Shown: positions 34,265 through 42,639 of the stretch, piece after piece
Numbering within the stretch: the stretch's first letter is position 1
Layout: the number at the start of each line of letters is the position of its first letter
Source: Candidatus Aegiribacteria sp.
Lineage (GTDB): Bacteria > Fermentibacterota > Fermentibacteria > Fermentibacterales > JCC-6
DNA length: 50,451 nt
Assembly (NCBI GenBank): GCA_023138735.1
Contig: JAGLOY010000009.1
Location: 1-50,451, forward strand
Direction: 5' to 3'
Program-made: the position numbers and the translations under genes
The notes under the pieces: model-generated
What the model was told of the DNA's origin: nothing
The model's database searches: none
The model's input: the letters and a program-made list of their open reading frames with translations, nothing else

Positions 34265-35167
34265 TCAAAGGGACTTATGGATGGTGAACCTGTGTACGGT
34301 TCCCAGTGAGTAATCCGTGGGAACGAAAGCGTAGTCAAGCGTCCAGCTGCCCGCAGAAAGGCCTATGCCGGAAGTAAAATCTCTTGAATCGTCAAGAAAT
34401 CTCAATCCGAAGCGTAGTTTCAGCCATTTCTGCGGTGTGTATTCTATCCCGCTCCCGGCTGAAATGGCGTTATCAAGAGGTTTACCGACTTCCATTGATA
34501 CGGCAGCATCCCCAAGAGGGAAATGAAAACTGTACCTGCCTCCAAGTTTCCAGGTTGCAGGTAATCTGAAATCATCTTCAACCATTGTGACCGAAGGCCC
34601 AATATGCTGCAGAGAAGCGGCAAGTTCCAGACCGCTTAAAGGATGAATAATTACACCTGCGTCAAAAGCAATTCCCGTGGCGCTTTCCATCCAGATCTTC
34701 TCGCGGATGAGTTTCATACCTATGCCAATGTCGAACATCCCAAGTCTTATGCCGGCTGCCGCATGGATTGATATATCCCACGCAGAAAATGTTGTAACAG
34801 GCTCTGAGGTGGCTGTCTCGCGCATTTCAAGGTTTCCTACGTATACGAAGCGTGTTCCGAGGGCGCACTTAATCCTGTTTAAGCTGAAATTCCAGGATAG
34901 AAAGTTCTGTGTGGCATCGCCAAGCCACTGATTGTGACCTGCGGATATGTTGCCTCTATCCATTGATGCAAGTAGAGCCGGATTCGTGAAAACCGCCAGA
35001 TCACCGCTGTTCAGAAGGCCTGTTCCTCCGAGGGCTGCGGCTTTTGCGCCCGGATTGATTTTCAGAAAACTGAAAGCTCCGGCACCGGCATCACGGTAAA
35101 CCTCGTCCGATGAGAATGTTGGCAGCACCATGATAATTATAATTGCAGCAAATAATATAGTTTTCAT
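34265..35167 (-). CDS. PorV/PorQ-family outer-membrane beta-barrel protein
   Basis: A 300-residue protein with a Sec signal (about 1-19) and then the family hallmark GAGAFSFLKINPGAKAAALG (29-48), GDLAVFTNPALLA and alternating amphipathic strands to the end, ending in RFTIHKSL. PorV-type barrels belong to the FadL-like group and serve type IX secretion or other surface roles in FCB bacteria; no other secretion gene is seen here, so the role is open. It is first in a seven-gene minus-strand operon running to uvrC and has a well-placed promoter at 35199-35227. Confidence 0.85.
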   Translation of the reverse strand: MKTILFAAIIIIMVLPTFSSDEVYRDAGAGAFSFLKINPGAKAAALGGTGLLNSGDLAVFTNPALLASMDRGNISAGHNQWLGDATQNFLSWNFSLNRIKCALGTRFVYVGNLEMRETATSEPVTTFSAWDISIHAAAGIRLGMFDIGIGMKLIREKIWMESATGIAFDAGVIIHPLSGLELAASLQHIGPSVTMVEDDFRLPATWKLGGRYSFHFPLGDAAVSMEVGKPLDNAISAGSGIEYTPQKWLKLRFGLRFLDDSRDFTSGIGLSAGSWTLDYAFVPTDYSLGTVHRFTIHKSL

Positions 35168-35198
35168 TTATCACCATTCTGAATGTACCGTTGGGTGT

Positions 35199-35227
35199 AT
35201 TATCATCATCTACCTTCTACTGCGCAA
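35199..35227 (-). promoter_or_regulatory. Candidate promoter for the porV-like operon
   Basis: On the minus strand TTGCGC (35227-35222) and GATAAT (35204-35199) are 17 bases apart; the -10 has one mismatch. The leader to the ATG at 35167 would be about 25 bases with GGTGA near the start. It lies back to back with the lipM promoter. Confidence 0.5.
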
Positions 35228-35228
35228 A

Positions 35229-35257
35229 TTGACAATAGTTCCACTTCAGGGTAGAGA
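35229..35257 (+). promoter_or_regulatory. Candidate promoter for lipM-lipA
   Basis: A perfect TTGACA (35229-35234) is followed after 17 bases by TAGAGA (35252-35257), a weak -10. Transcription would start near 35264, only about a dozen bases before the TTG start of lipM. Confidence 0.45.
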
Positions 35258-35276
35258 AAACGGACAGGAGACATAC

Positions 35277-36083
35277 TTGAAAGCTGTACATTTCGCGACT
35301 GGTAAACATGACGGTATCTGGAACATGGCTTTCGACAGGTATTTGATGGAGCTTGTAGGGGAAAACAGGTGGGATTTCGTTTTTAGAACTTACGGTTGGT
35401 ACCCTGCATGTGTTTCAATAGGCAAGCTTCAGAATACTCAACGTGAAATCGACTCGGACAGCCTTATTGCAGACGGTTACGGGTTGGTAAGAAGGCCGAC
35501 AGGTGGCAGGGCTGTATGGCATGAAACTGAATTGACATACAGTATAGTAGCGCAAATTGATCATCCGGCCGTATCGGGCTCAATAAGCGAAGCACTGAAA
35601 AAGACTGCAGCACCCATGATTAAAGCTATGAATTCTCTCGGGATCATGGTCTCGGTAAGCCCAACGGAGAAGCACAGGACAGGCGGCCCAAGAACGGCCA
35701 GCAATCCATGTTTTACATCACATGGCAAATGGGAGGTTGGGACCCCTGACGGCAGGAAACTCGTTGGAAGCGCGCAGGCCCGCAGCCGCGGAGTGTTTCT
35801 CGAGCACGGATCAATACTATTCGAGAACGATCAGTTGAAGATACTGGACTACCTTCCGGAAGATACTCCTCCGGGATTGAAGAAGATCCTAAGCAAACAC
35901 CTTACCGAGGGTATCGCAAGTATACATGAATTAGACCCGGATCTTGAAATACGTGACATGGAGAGCGCACTTCATGCATCCTTCTCAGATTTCGCTGGAC
36001 ACACTCTTGAATACATGCCTCATGAAGAACTTGAGACAGAACGTTTTTTTCAACTTGAACTCGAATGTGGAAATGCCATATAA
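35277..36083 (+). CDS. lipM: Octanoyltransferase LipM / lipoate-protein ligase family
   Basis: A 268-residue protein transferring octanoate from acyl carrier protein to a lipoyl domain. The start is TTG 35277, because AGGAG sits six bases upstream and the protein then opens MKAVHFATGKHDGIWNMAFD as in the family; the frame stays open to 35130 but that stretch overlaps the divergent promoter and gene. Motifs: VRRPTGGRAVWH (71-82), SNPCFTSHGKWEV with Cys145 where B. subtilis LipM has its catalytic Cys150, and RKLVGSAQARSRGVFLEHGS (160-179; Lys161). Presence of that Cys and the downstream lipA favour LipM over an ATP-using lipoate ligase. Confidence 0.88.
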   Translation: MKAVHFATGKHDGIWNMAFDRYLMELVGENRWDFVFRTYGWYPACVSIGKLQNTQREIDSDSLIADGYGLVRRPTGGRAVWHETELTYSIVAQIDHPAVSGSISEALKKTAAPMIKAMNSLGIMVSVSPTEKHRTGGPRTASNPCFTSHGKWEVGTPDGRKLVGSAQARSRGVFLEHGSILFENDQLKILDYLPEDTPPGLKKILSKHLTEGIASIHELDPDLEIRDMESALHASFSDFAGHTLEYMPHEELETERFFQLELECGNAI

Positions 36084-36924
36084 AAAGAAACCGGCGTGGC
36101 TGAGAATGCCATCAAGAGGATCGGAAGAAGCAGCAAAAGTAAGGTCCATCCTAAGGAAATACAGCCTCGATACTGTATGCAGGCAGGCAATGTGCCCTAA
36201 TCTTGGCCACTGTTTTCAGCGCGGTACAGCTACTTTTCTGATACTTGGGAACCTCTGCACCAGATCCTGCCGTTACTGCGCTATAGACCATTCGGAGAGC
36301 GTTCTGGATAAACCTGATGCCGATGAGCCCCAGAGGCTTGCGGACGCTGCGGCGGAGATGGAACTCAGGTACGTTATAATTACATCTGTAACAAGGGATG
36401 ACCTTGAAGATGGCGGCGCAGAGCATTTTGCAAGAACAGTCACGGCTGTAAGAAGGAAGATACCTGCTGTGCGGATAGAGGTTCTAACCCCTGATTTCCG
36501 GGGCAGCAGCGATGCTCTGAAGGTAATTGCGGATGCGGGGCCTGATGTATTCAATCACAACCTCGAGACAGTTGAACGGTTGTTTCCCGATATAAGACCC
36601 GAAGCTTTCTACGACATGTCCCTCGAAGTACTTGAATCGTACGGCGTGCTTGCTCCCTCCACCCCTCGAAAGAGCGGTCTCATGCTTGGACTTGGAGAGA
36701 CCGGGAGCGAAATAAGAAATACTCTTGAGGATCTCAGGAATAAAGGTGTTACAATGCTGACATTGGGGCAGTACCTTCAGCCTTCGCGCAGTCACTGGCC
36801 TGTTGAACGGTATGTAACGCCTGATGAATTCAACGCTTGGAAAGATGAGGCATTCTCCATGGGTTTTGTTTCCGTATCCTCCGCCCCGCTCGTTAGAAGT
36901 TCCTTCCACGCGGATATCCAGTAG
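36073..36924 (+). CDS. lipA: Lipoyl synthase
   Basis: A 283-residue radical-SAM enzyme inserting two sulfurs into protein-bound octanoate. Both iron-sulfur sites are visible: the auxiliary cluster C-x4-C-x5-C (Cys36, Cys41, Cys47) and the radical-SAM C-x3-C-x2-C (Cys62, Cys66, Cys69), and the C-terminal RSSFHAD carries the cluster-ligand Ser of the RSS motif. The start is ATG 36073, overlapping lipM by 11 bases; the frame extends upstream to 35944 but only as a shadow of lipM. With lipM it makes a complete route from octanoyl-ACP to lipoylated enzymes. The TAG stop supplies the first base of the inverted-repeat element that follows. Confidence 0.96.
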   Translation: MPYKKKPAWLRMPSRGSEEAAKVRSILRKYSLDTVCRQAMCPNLGHCFQRGTATFLILGNLCTRSCRYCAIDHSESVLDKPDADEPQRLADAAAEMELRYVIITSVTRDDLEDGGAEHFARTVTAVRRKIPAVRIEVLTPDFRGSSDALKVIADAGPDVFNHNLETVERLFPDIRPEAFYDMSLEVLESYGVLAPSTPRKSGLMLGLGETGSEIRNTLEDLRNKGVTMLTLGQYLQPSRSHWPVERYVTPDEFNAWKDEAFSMGFVSVSSAPLVRSSFHADIQ

Positions 36925-37039
36925 GGGCCGGGCCTAACATCTAAACATTCGTTACTATTGTAACAATGGAAAATGTTCAGATGTTATACCCGATTCCATC
37001 ATTAAACAGACAAAATGTTTAGATGTTAGGTCCGGCCCC
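36924..37039. repeat. 116-bp inverted-repeat element (REP/MITE-like) between convergent genes
   Basis: The left arm (36924-36949) and right arm (37014-37039) are inverted copies of 26 bases with one mismatch; the shared core is AATGTTTAGATGTTAGG with a GGCCCC end. Inside are a degraded third copy in right-arm orientation (36972-36997, 21 of 26 matches) and a small hairpin GTTAC-TATT-GTAAC (36951-36964). The element begins on the last base of the lipA stop and ends on the base before the stop of the minus-strand gene. RNA from either side could fold into a 26-bp stem, so it may end transcription both ways. No flanking target duplication is visible. Confidence 0.88.
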
Positions 37040-37582
37040 TTATTCCCCCAGTTTGTAGCTTCTTATCGAGTGTACCGATTCGTGATCGAAGGTTAGAAGA
37101 CCTATCTCCTTTATCCATCCCTTGATGGGAAGGTTAATAATATCCATGCATGTATTGATCGCTTCAGAGATGCATTCCGGCGATAGCCCAAGGGTAAGTG
37201 AACAGTGTGGTACCCAAGAATCGGGACGGTAGTTCCCCTCCGAGAAATCCTTCATTTCCTTGAAAATCCTGTATAGCTGATCGTGCACGATTAGCAGTGA
37301 AGGTGTAAAAACCGGGCCGAGGAATACAGTTCCGCTTTCGGGACCGAAGGTTGCTATGGAAGAAAAAGTAACCGGAAACACCCTGTGGGTCTTGGCAAAG
37401 TCCGCAAGGTCGTCCAGGATGAATTCGGGATTCAGATCTTCCCATATAGCGAGAGTGAGGTGTGGTTTGCCTCCTGACCGCAGAAGCGGTGATGATAGCC
37501 CCCTTGTTCTCAGAATGCTCCAGGCAAGTCTGATAGTGCTTTCGGTCTCGCTGTCAAGAAACAGACATATATCACAAGCCAT
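37040..37582 (-). CDS. 2H phosphoesterase (2'-5' RNA ligase-like) family protein
   Basis: A 180-residue protein with the two H-x-T/S motifs that define the family: HLTL (His41) and HCSL (His126), about 85 residues apart as expected. It lacks a signal and is likely cytosolic. Family members open 2',3'-cyclic phosphates or act as RNA ligases in vitro; the real substrate here is unknown. Its stop codon abuts the inverted-repeat element. It diverges from the dus gene with 42 bases between starts. Confidence 0.85.
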   Translation of the reverse strand: MACDICLFLDSETESTIRLAWSILRTRGLSSPLLRSGGKPHLTLAIWEDLNPEFILDDLADFAKTHRVFPVTFSSIATFGPESGTVFLGPVFTPSLLIVHDQLYRIFKEMKDFSEGNYRPDSWVPHCSLTLGLSPECISEAINTCMDIINLPIKGWIKEIGLLTFDHESVHSIRSYKLGE

Positions 37583-37624
37583 TGTAAATCACTTCCATCA
37601 AGTAATTGCACTGCAAGTCATCCC

Positions 37625-38623
37625 ATGTATATGTTTGCCTTCATGGAAAACAGTACTTTAAGGAAATATACCCACGGATTGGTTCTCGCGCCGATGGCGG
37701 GTTCCACCGATTCTGCATTCAGACGTATATGCCGCCGAATGGGGGCAACAGCGGTCGTGACTGAAATGGTCGCAGCAGCCGGATTATCAAGAAGATCCGT
37801 CAAATCACACAAACTCCTCCGCTTCAACAATGAAGAGAAACCGATAGGTGTTCAGCTTTTCGGGAAGAGACCGGGAGATTTTGAGAGGGCAGCAGAGCTG
37901 GTTTCTAAATTGGGTTTTGATTTTATTGATATCAACGCCGGGTGTCCTGTAAAAAAGGTGGTCAACAGCGGTTCAGGCTCAGCCCTTCTGAGGAATATTC
38001 CAGCGCTTATCGCTATTGTGAGGGCTGTTTCATCCAATACTTCCCTACCCGTCACAGTAAAGATCCGTATCGGGTGGTCGCCAGAAGAACCTGTTCCGGA
38101 CAGTCTTCCAGCGCTGCTCGCGGGCGAGGGTGCCGCTGCAATAGCAGTGCATGGAAGGTACAGGTCGGATATGTTTTCAGGGGAAGTAAGAAAAGGCGAG
38201 ATCGAGCGAATCGTTCGTAATTCACCGGTTCCCGTTATCGCAAACGGTGATTCGAGAAGCGTTTGTGATGCACTTGACCTCCTTGATGCAACCGGTGCTG
38301 CCGGGTTGATGATAGGCAGAGGTTCGCTTGGTAACCCATGGATATTCAGGGGCCTTACTACAGGGGAACCTCTGGACGCCTATCCCCTTCCCCGGGAAGT
38401 CATATCCACGATCTGGCAGCAGTACGAGATGATGAGTGAGTACATACCAGTGAATCACCTTTACAGTATCCTCAGAGGTCAGCTGCTTAAATATATACGG
38501 GGGTTCAGGGGTGCTGCGGACCTCCGGGGCAGAGCTGTGGGGGTGGATTGCAGAGAAGATCTTTCAGATATTCTTTCTGAACTTGAGGAACTGCTTATCG
38601 CGGAAAGGCAGCGGAATTCATGA
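37625..38623 (+). CDS. dusB: tRNA-dihydrouridine synthase (DusB-like)
   Basis: A 332-residue FMN enzyme reducing uridines in tRNA. Motifs: LVLAPMAGSTDSAFRRI (19-35), VVTEMVAAAGL, DINAGCPVKKVVNSGSGSAL with catalytic Cys107, VTVKIRIGW, AIAVHGR, VIANGDSRS and GLMIGRGSLGNPWIF (phosphate-binding). Length fits DusB. The ribosome site before the ATG at 37625 is poor; ATG 37643 is an alternative start six residues in. The stop overlaps the lipoprotein start by 4 bases. Confidence 0.93.
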   Translation: MYMFAFMENSTLRKYTHGLVLAPMAGSTDSAFRRICRRMGATAVVTEMVAAAGLSRRSVKSHKLLRFNNEEKPIGVQLFGKRPGDFERAAELVSKLGFDFIDINAGCPVKKVVNSGSGSALLRNIPALIAIVRAVSSNTSLPVTVKIRIGWSPEEPVPDSLPALLAGEGAAAIAVHGRYRSDMFSGEVRKGEIERIVRNSPVPVIANGDSRSVCDALDLLDATGAAGLMIGRGSLGNPWIFRGLTTGEPLDAYPLPREVISTIWQQYEMMSEYIPVNHLYSILRGQLLKYIRGFRGAADLRGRAVGVDCREDLSDILSELEELLIAERQRNS

Positions 38624-39366
38624 GTAAAACACCAGCAGCAGTTTTAATTCTCTTAATTGTCTCCTGTGGAACACAGGATACCGTTGTTCTGCCTGAAATA
38701 AGAGAATACGTGACTGAAGAACGCTGCAGATATACCTGGCAGGAAAACGACGGATGGGCATTCATCGCCTGGGCGATAGAACTCGAGGGTGGAGCTGAGG
38801 CGCTCGCGATACAGTCTGGTTATTCCCCATCAGAGCGACCGCAATCGGGAGAAGAAATAACCCTTCCGCTCCCTGAAGAACTCTCCGAAGCTCTTGAGAA
38901 TCGTCTCGAATCCGCGCGGCTGGTACGGGAAGCTACAGAAGTGCTTGAAACCGGGGATACAACTTCGGTCAGGAGATTACTCGAATCAGCGATACAGAGG
39001 GATCCGGAGTGGTCCATTCCGACATACAATATTTCTCTTTTAATCCTTAAACAGGAAGGTCCGGGGGCTGTTCTTGAACTCCTGGAGCCAATTGCCCATA
39101 AATACGATGCTGCTCTTATCCAGTCCGAGATAGCCTGGAACAGCGGTAATGCTGATGAAGCGCTTAGGCAGCTTGAGATATGCCTGATGGACGAATCCCC
39201 CCCCTTTGAAGCACTTGCAGCGGCAGCCCTTATTTACACTGTCACAGGCCACTATTATCAGGCTGCTGGAATATGGAGGGAAATACTGGCCAGTCATGAA
39301 GCTGACGCCTCTATAAGACTTATGGCTGTAAGGTACGCGATCCTGCACGAAGAACGTAACAGATGA
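38620..39366 (+). CDS. TPR lipoprotein with LysM-like N-terminal segment
   Basis: A 248-residue protein with lipobox LIVSC (Cys16). Residues about 45-85 (FIAWAIELEGGAEALAIQSG then PQSGEEITLPLP) have the layout of a divergent LysM domain. Residues about 90-248 form TPR-like helical pairs (RLLESAIQRDPEWSIPTYNI, LLEPIAHKYDAALIQSEIAW, GHYYQAAGIWREILASHEAD). Its start overlaps the dus stop by 4 bases (ATGA). It probably sits on the periplasmic side near peptidoglycan. It converges on the next gene with 6 bases between stops. Confidence 0.78.
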   Translation: MSKTPAAVLILLIVSCGTQDTVVLPEIREYVTEERCRYTWQENDGWAFIAWAIELEGGAEALAIQSGYSPSERPQSGEEITLPLPEELSEALENRLESARLVREATEVLETGDTTSVRRLLESAIQRDPEWSIPTYNISLLILKQEGPGAVLELLEPIAHKYDAALIQSEIAWNSGNADEALRQLEICLMDESPPFEALAAAALIYTVTGHYYQAAGIWREILASHEADASIRLMAVRYAILHEERNR

Positions 39367-39372
39367 TCCGGG

Positions 39373-39720
39373 TCAGTTGGCGATCAATCCAAGTTCGGTG
39401 CTGTAGAAATAGTGCACCTCAGCATTTGTACTTATAATCTTTATATCCATCCTTGAGTCACTGTTGTAATCGTCTATTTCCAGAAAGTCCGGAATCCAGT
39501 TTACGAAGAAGACCCTTTCCTTTATCGCATGTCCAGGTTCCTGCATGGATATTATGAGTTCGTTCATTTCGCGGGATTCAAGAAGTACAACTCTTATAAG
39601 GAGACCATGTATTTCCACGTTCTCGGTGTAGATAACCCTGTTCACTGCGCATGAAGCCGGGATCAGGATGATCAACAGAGATAATAAAGCTGCAATGCCA
39701 GAGTTTGAGTTCGATTTCAT
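39373..39720 (-). CDS. Small lipoprotein with a calcium-loop-like DxNxDxxxD motif
   Basis: A 115-residue protein with no recognised family. The signal ends in a lipobox PASC (Cys24). The mature part is beta-rich and carries EIDDYNSDSRMDIKI, where Asp84, Asn86, Asp88 and Asp92 match the D-x-N-x-D-x-x-x-D pattern of FG-GAP or dockerin-type calcium loops. The ATG at 39720 is chosen; a GTG at 39735 would add five residues. It is the last gene of the long minus-strand run, 58 bases after the methyltransferase gene. Confidence 0.65.
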   Translation of the reverse strand: MKSNSNSGIAALLSLLIILIPASCAVNRVIYTENVEIHGLLIRVVLLESREMNELIISMQEPGHAIKERVFFVNWIPDFLEIDDYNSDSRMDIKIISTNAEVHYFYSTELGLIAN

Positions 39721-39778
39721 AGTTATTCGTTTCACCTGTTTTCTGGGTCCTGAATCATTGGCGAGATATAATACATTC

Positions 39779-40522
39779 TTAATCTGCTGTTGATACCGCT
39801 ATCAGTCTTCCCGATTCGGAATTGTATGGCGCCCCTTCAAGATCTCCATAGACTTCGACATTCGAAAATCCCGTATCCCGAAGCATATTCTTCAGTTCAG
39901 TGGCGCTATAGACCCAGTGAGAGAATTTCCATCTGCCAAGTACAATCTCTTTGTCGATAAGCAGCCAGTCATTCTCTATACGGTTCCAGCCTTCCTCAAT
40001 TCTATGCCTCTGGATGAGCAGAAGTCCTTCTTCTGTTTCGCAATCTGTTACCGGATGAAATATGGATGCAAGAGTTTCTTTGCCCATTATTTCTATTACG
40101 AATTTCCCGCCCTGCCGAAGGGATCCGTTTATATTCTCAAGAACCCTCATGTTGTCCGAATGATCCTGAAAGTACCCGAACGATGTGAACATATTCAATA
40201 TCAGATCGTACGATCCGGATCGCCTGAACCTGCGCATATCCTCTTTAACCCATTCCACTTCAACATTTTCAAGCGAAGCTCTGCACATCGCGAGTTCAAG
40301 AAGATAATCGGTGGCATCGACTCCTGTGACACTGTAACCCATTCTGGCAAGCGGAATAGCGAATCTTCCCGGACCGCAGCAGAGGTCGAGAATATCACCC
40401 TTTTCGAAACCTGTGAGTTTCAGGAGTGAAAGAGCATCCTCTTCAGCTTTCTCGATCCTGGTTTCGGGGAACATGAATGGATAGGTCAGTTCCCAGAAAT
40501 CACTATTCTCGAACCACTTCAT
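39779..40522 (-). CDS. Class I SAM-dependent methyltransferase
   Basis: A 247-residue Rossmann-fold methyltransferase. Motif I is GDILDLCCGPGRFAIPLA (about 42-59), the acidic end of strand 2 is VTGVDATDYLLELA, and motif post-I/II regions are WVKEDMRRF and YDLILNMFTSFGYF. No signal peptide. The substrate is not evident. It lies 9 bases after the NlpC/P60 gene in the same direction. Confidence 0.85.
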   Translation of the reverse strand: MKWFENSDFWELTYPFMFPETRIEKAEEDALSLLKLTGFEKGDILDLCCGPGRFAIPLARMGYSVTGVDATDYLLELAMCRASLENVEVEWVKEDMRRFRRSGSYDLILNMFTSFGYFQDHSDNMRVLENINGSLRQGGKFVIEIMGKETLASIFHPVTDCETEEGLLLIQRHRIEEGWNRIENDWLLIDKEIVLGRWKFSHWVYSATELKNMLRDTGFSNVEVYGDLEGAPYNSESGRLIAVSTAD

Positions 40523-40531
40523 AATATTTCC

Positions 40532-41047
40532 TTACATGAACCTTCCCACTGATACTATCCTGTCCGCGTAATACTGTTTGGCGAGTGATTCCTTCACAAC
40601 TCCTCTGCTTGACGAAGCATGGGCAAAGAAACCATTACCTATGTAGATGCCTACATGAGATATCCCGGAGCCTAAGGTGTTGAAGAAAATAAGGTCCCCG
40701 AACTGCAGATTCGGTGGATTTACGACCTCGGAAGCAGCGGACTGCTGGCTGGCAGTTCGCGGAATGCTGATGCTGACCGCATGGTAAACAGCCTGTGTGA
40801 AGGCTGAACAGTCAACACCGCTTCGGCTCTCACCGCCGTAAACGTAAGGTGTTCCCATCCATGATTCGATTTCATCCATCATTACATTGTCATCTGAAGT
40901 TATGGGACTGCCACCTGAGGAGGATATCTCGGACCAGGAACCTCCTGTGCAATGTATCCCGTCTCCCCTGTATACAGGTGTTGAGCTGCAGGATACCAGC
41001 AGAAGCACAAGCATCGAAGAGAAAAGGAGGTATAACGATAATTTCAT
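40532..41047 (-). CDS. NlpC/P60 family cell-wall hydrolase lipoprotein
   Basis: A 171-residue lipoprotein (lipobox LLVSC, Cys20) with one NlpC/P60 cysteine-peptidase domain. Catalytic residues are Cys80 in SGVDCSAFTQ, His131 in GISHVGIYIG and the polar third residue His143 in FFAHASSS. It should cut peptide stems of peptidoglycan, probably from the outer membrane. The start overlaps the nadB stop by 4 bases. Similar in size to E. coli MepS (Spr). Confidence 0.93.
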   Translation of the reverse strand: MKLSLYLLFSSMLVLLLVSCSSTPVYRGDGIHCTGGSWSEISSSGGSPITSDDNVMMDEIESWMGTPYVYGGESRSGVDCSAFTQAVYHAVSISIPRTASQQSAASEVVNPPNLQFGDLIFFNTLGSGISHVGIYIGNGFFAHASSSRGVVKESLAKQYYADRIVSVGRFM

Positions 41048-42639
41048 AATACTAACTTAATAACCGTGTCCCGTTGAGGCTGCATGGTCTCGGGACAGTC
41101 AAGGCTGTAATGGAGACCTCTGCTCTCCCTTCTTCGCAACGCGGATTTTACAATGATTCTGCTCACAGTGCAGATGTTCCGCAGTTCCAGCAACCCGATA
41201 ATGGGAAGCATGGTCCAGTAATCCTCTTCTATCTCATCCGCTAGAACATCAATTATTCTGAGGGCCCTGTGAAGCCTTCTGTCAGACCTGACAATTCCTA
41301 CATAATCCCACATAACGCTTCTAAGGGCTGCCCATGCGTGATCCACAAGCACGTTTTCAAGGAGTGGTTTCGCTCTGCCGAAAAACCAGTCCCTTGCGTG
41401 GAAATCATCAGGGTCCATAACCGTGCCGGGAATCGAATCAGCCGCCTTGAGCCCCATAACTCCGGCTTCAAGAAGACTGTTACTGCCTAGTCTGTTGGCT
41501 CCGTGAAAGCCGGTGCAGGATGCTTCACCGATGGCTCTGAGGCCGTTCATGGCTGTTGTACCGTCTGTTGCTGCATCGATCCCGCCAACAGTGTAGTGAG
41601 CAGCGGGAACAACCGGAATGGGCTCCTCCCAGGGAACGATGCCGACAGAAGTGACACCATTGGTAACCTCTGGAAAAGACAGTGTCAGTATTTCTCTGCC
41701 CAGGTGTGTTGCATCCAGCAGTACATGGTCGTTACCCAGTCTTTTCATTTCAGAATCGATAGCCCTTGCGACGATATCCCGAGGTGCCAGTTCCATTCTT
41801 ACCGGATCGTAATTCTCCATGAATCTTTCGCCCTCAAGGTTGAGAAGAACAGCCCCCTCTCCCCTAAGAGCCTCTGTAATAAGGAAGTTTCGCTTATCAG
41901 GATGGAAAAGGCAGGTTGGATGGAACTGGTAGAATTCCATGTTCTTTATGGGAAGCCCCGCGCGGTAAGCCATCGCTATTCCGTCTCCGGTGGAGGAATC
42001 CTGATTTGAAGTGTACCTGTAAACTTTCCCCGAACCGCCTGTTGCTATGACCGTTTCACCGGCGAGAACAGTTAAAATTGTTCCATTATGGAGGATATGC
42101 GCTCCGATGCATCTATCAACAGCGTTTTCAACAAGTTCAGGCATTTCTCTTGATGCGGTAAGAAGATTAACGGCAAATGCGTCTTCCATTACAGTTATGT
42201 TCCTGCGTTCAAGACTGCATTCGCTCAGTGCTTCGCTTATCAGCCTTCCAGTCCTGTCCTTATGGTGAAGGACTCGCCGAACACTGTGTCCTCCCTCTAT
42301 ACCGCTCTTTCCCTTTCCGAACGAACCCTCAAGGTGCACACCCCAGGTGGAAAGTTGCTCAACCAGACGTGGACCGGAAGAAATGATGTCTATGGCCGTT
42401 GCCTCGTTAACGAGACCTCCTCCAGCATTGATGGTATCCTGCAGGTGCAGCTCGAAACTGTCATCCTCGGAAATAGCCGCTGCAAGCCCACCCTGAGCAA
42501 GATATGTACTGCCGGTAGGCATCGGAATCTTGCTCACCAGAAGAACTTCAAGTCCTTCCGGAAGGGAGAGAGCACACGTAAGACCCGCCATACCTGCCCC
42601 AAGAATAAGAACATCGGTTTCTATGGTTCCATTACTCAT
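41044..42639 (-). CDS. nadB: L-aspartate oxidase
   Basis: A 531-residue FAD enzyme turning L-aspartate into iminoaspartate, the first step of NAD synthesis with NadA. Visible are the N-terminal FAD fold VLILGAGMAGLTCALSL (10-26), STYLAQGGLAAAI, FHPTCLFHP and RMELAPRDIVARAI, all diagnostic of NadB over succinate dehydrogenase. A C-terminal helical domain follows. NadA and NadC are not in the window. It overlaps lpxK and the NlpC/P60 gene by 4 bases each, tying NAD supply genetically to envelope genes without a known reason. Confidence 0.94.
   Translation of the reverse strand: MSNGTIETDVLILGAGMAGLTCALSLPEGLEVLLVSKIPMPTGSTYLAQGGLAAAISEDDSFELHLQDTINAGGGLVNEATAIDIISSGPRLVEQLSTWGVHLEGSFGKGKSGIEGGHSVRRVLHHKDRTGRLISEALSECSLERRNITVMEDAFAVNLLTASREMPELVENAVDRCIGAHILHNGTILTVLAGETVIATGGSGKVYRYTSNQDSSTGDGIAMAYRAGLPIKNMEFYQFHPTCLFHPDKRNFLITEALRGEGAVLLNLEGERFMENYDPVRMELAPRDIVARAIDSEMKRLGNDHVLLDATHLGREILTLSFPEVTNGVTSVGIVPWEEPIPVVPAAHYTVGGIDAATDGTTAMNGLRAIGEASCTGFHGANRLGSNSLLEAGVMGLKAADSIPGTVMDPDDFHARDWFFGRAKPLLENVLVDHAWAALRSVMWDYVGIVRSDRRLHRALRIIDVLADEIEEDYWTMLPIIGLLELRNICTVSRIIVKSALRRRESRGLHYSLDCPETMQPQRDTVIKLVL

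Noticed and set aside
35130..35276. 49-residue extension of lipM
   Set aside because: It overlaps the divergent gene start and the TTGACA promoter; TTG 35277 has AGGAG at ideal distance and matches the family N-terminus.
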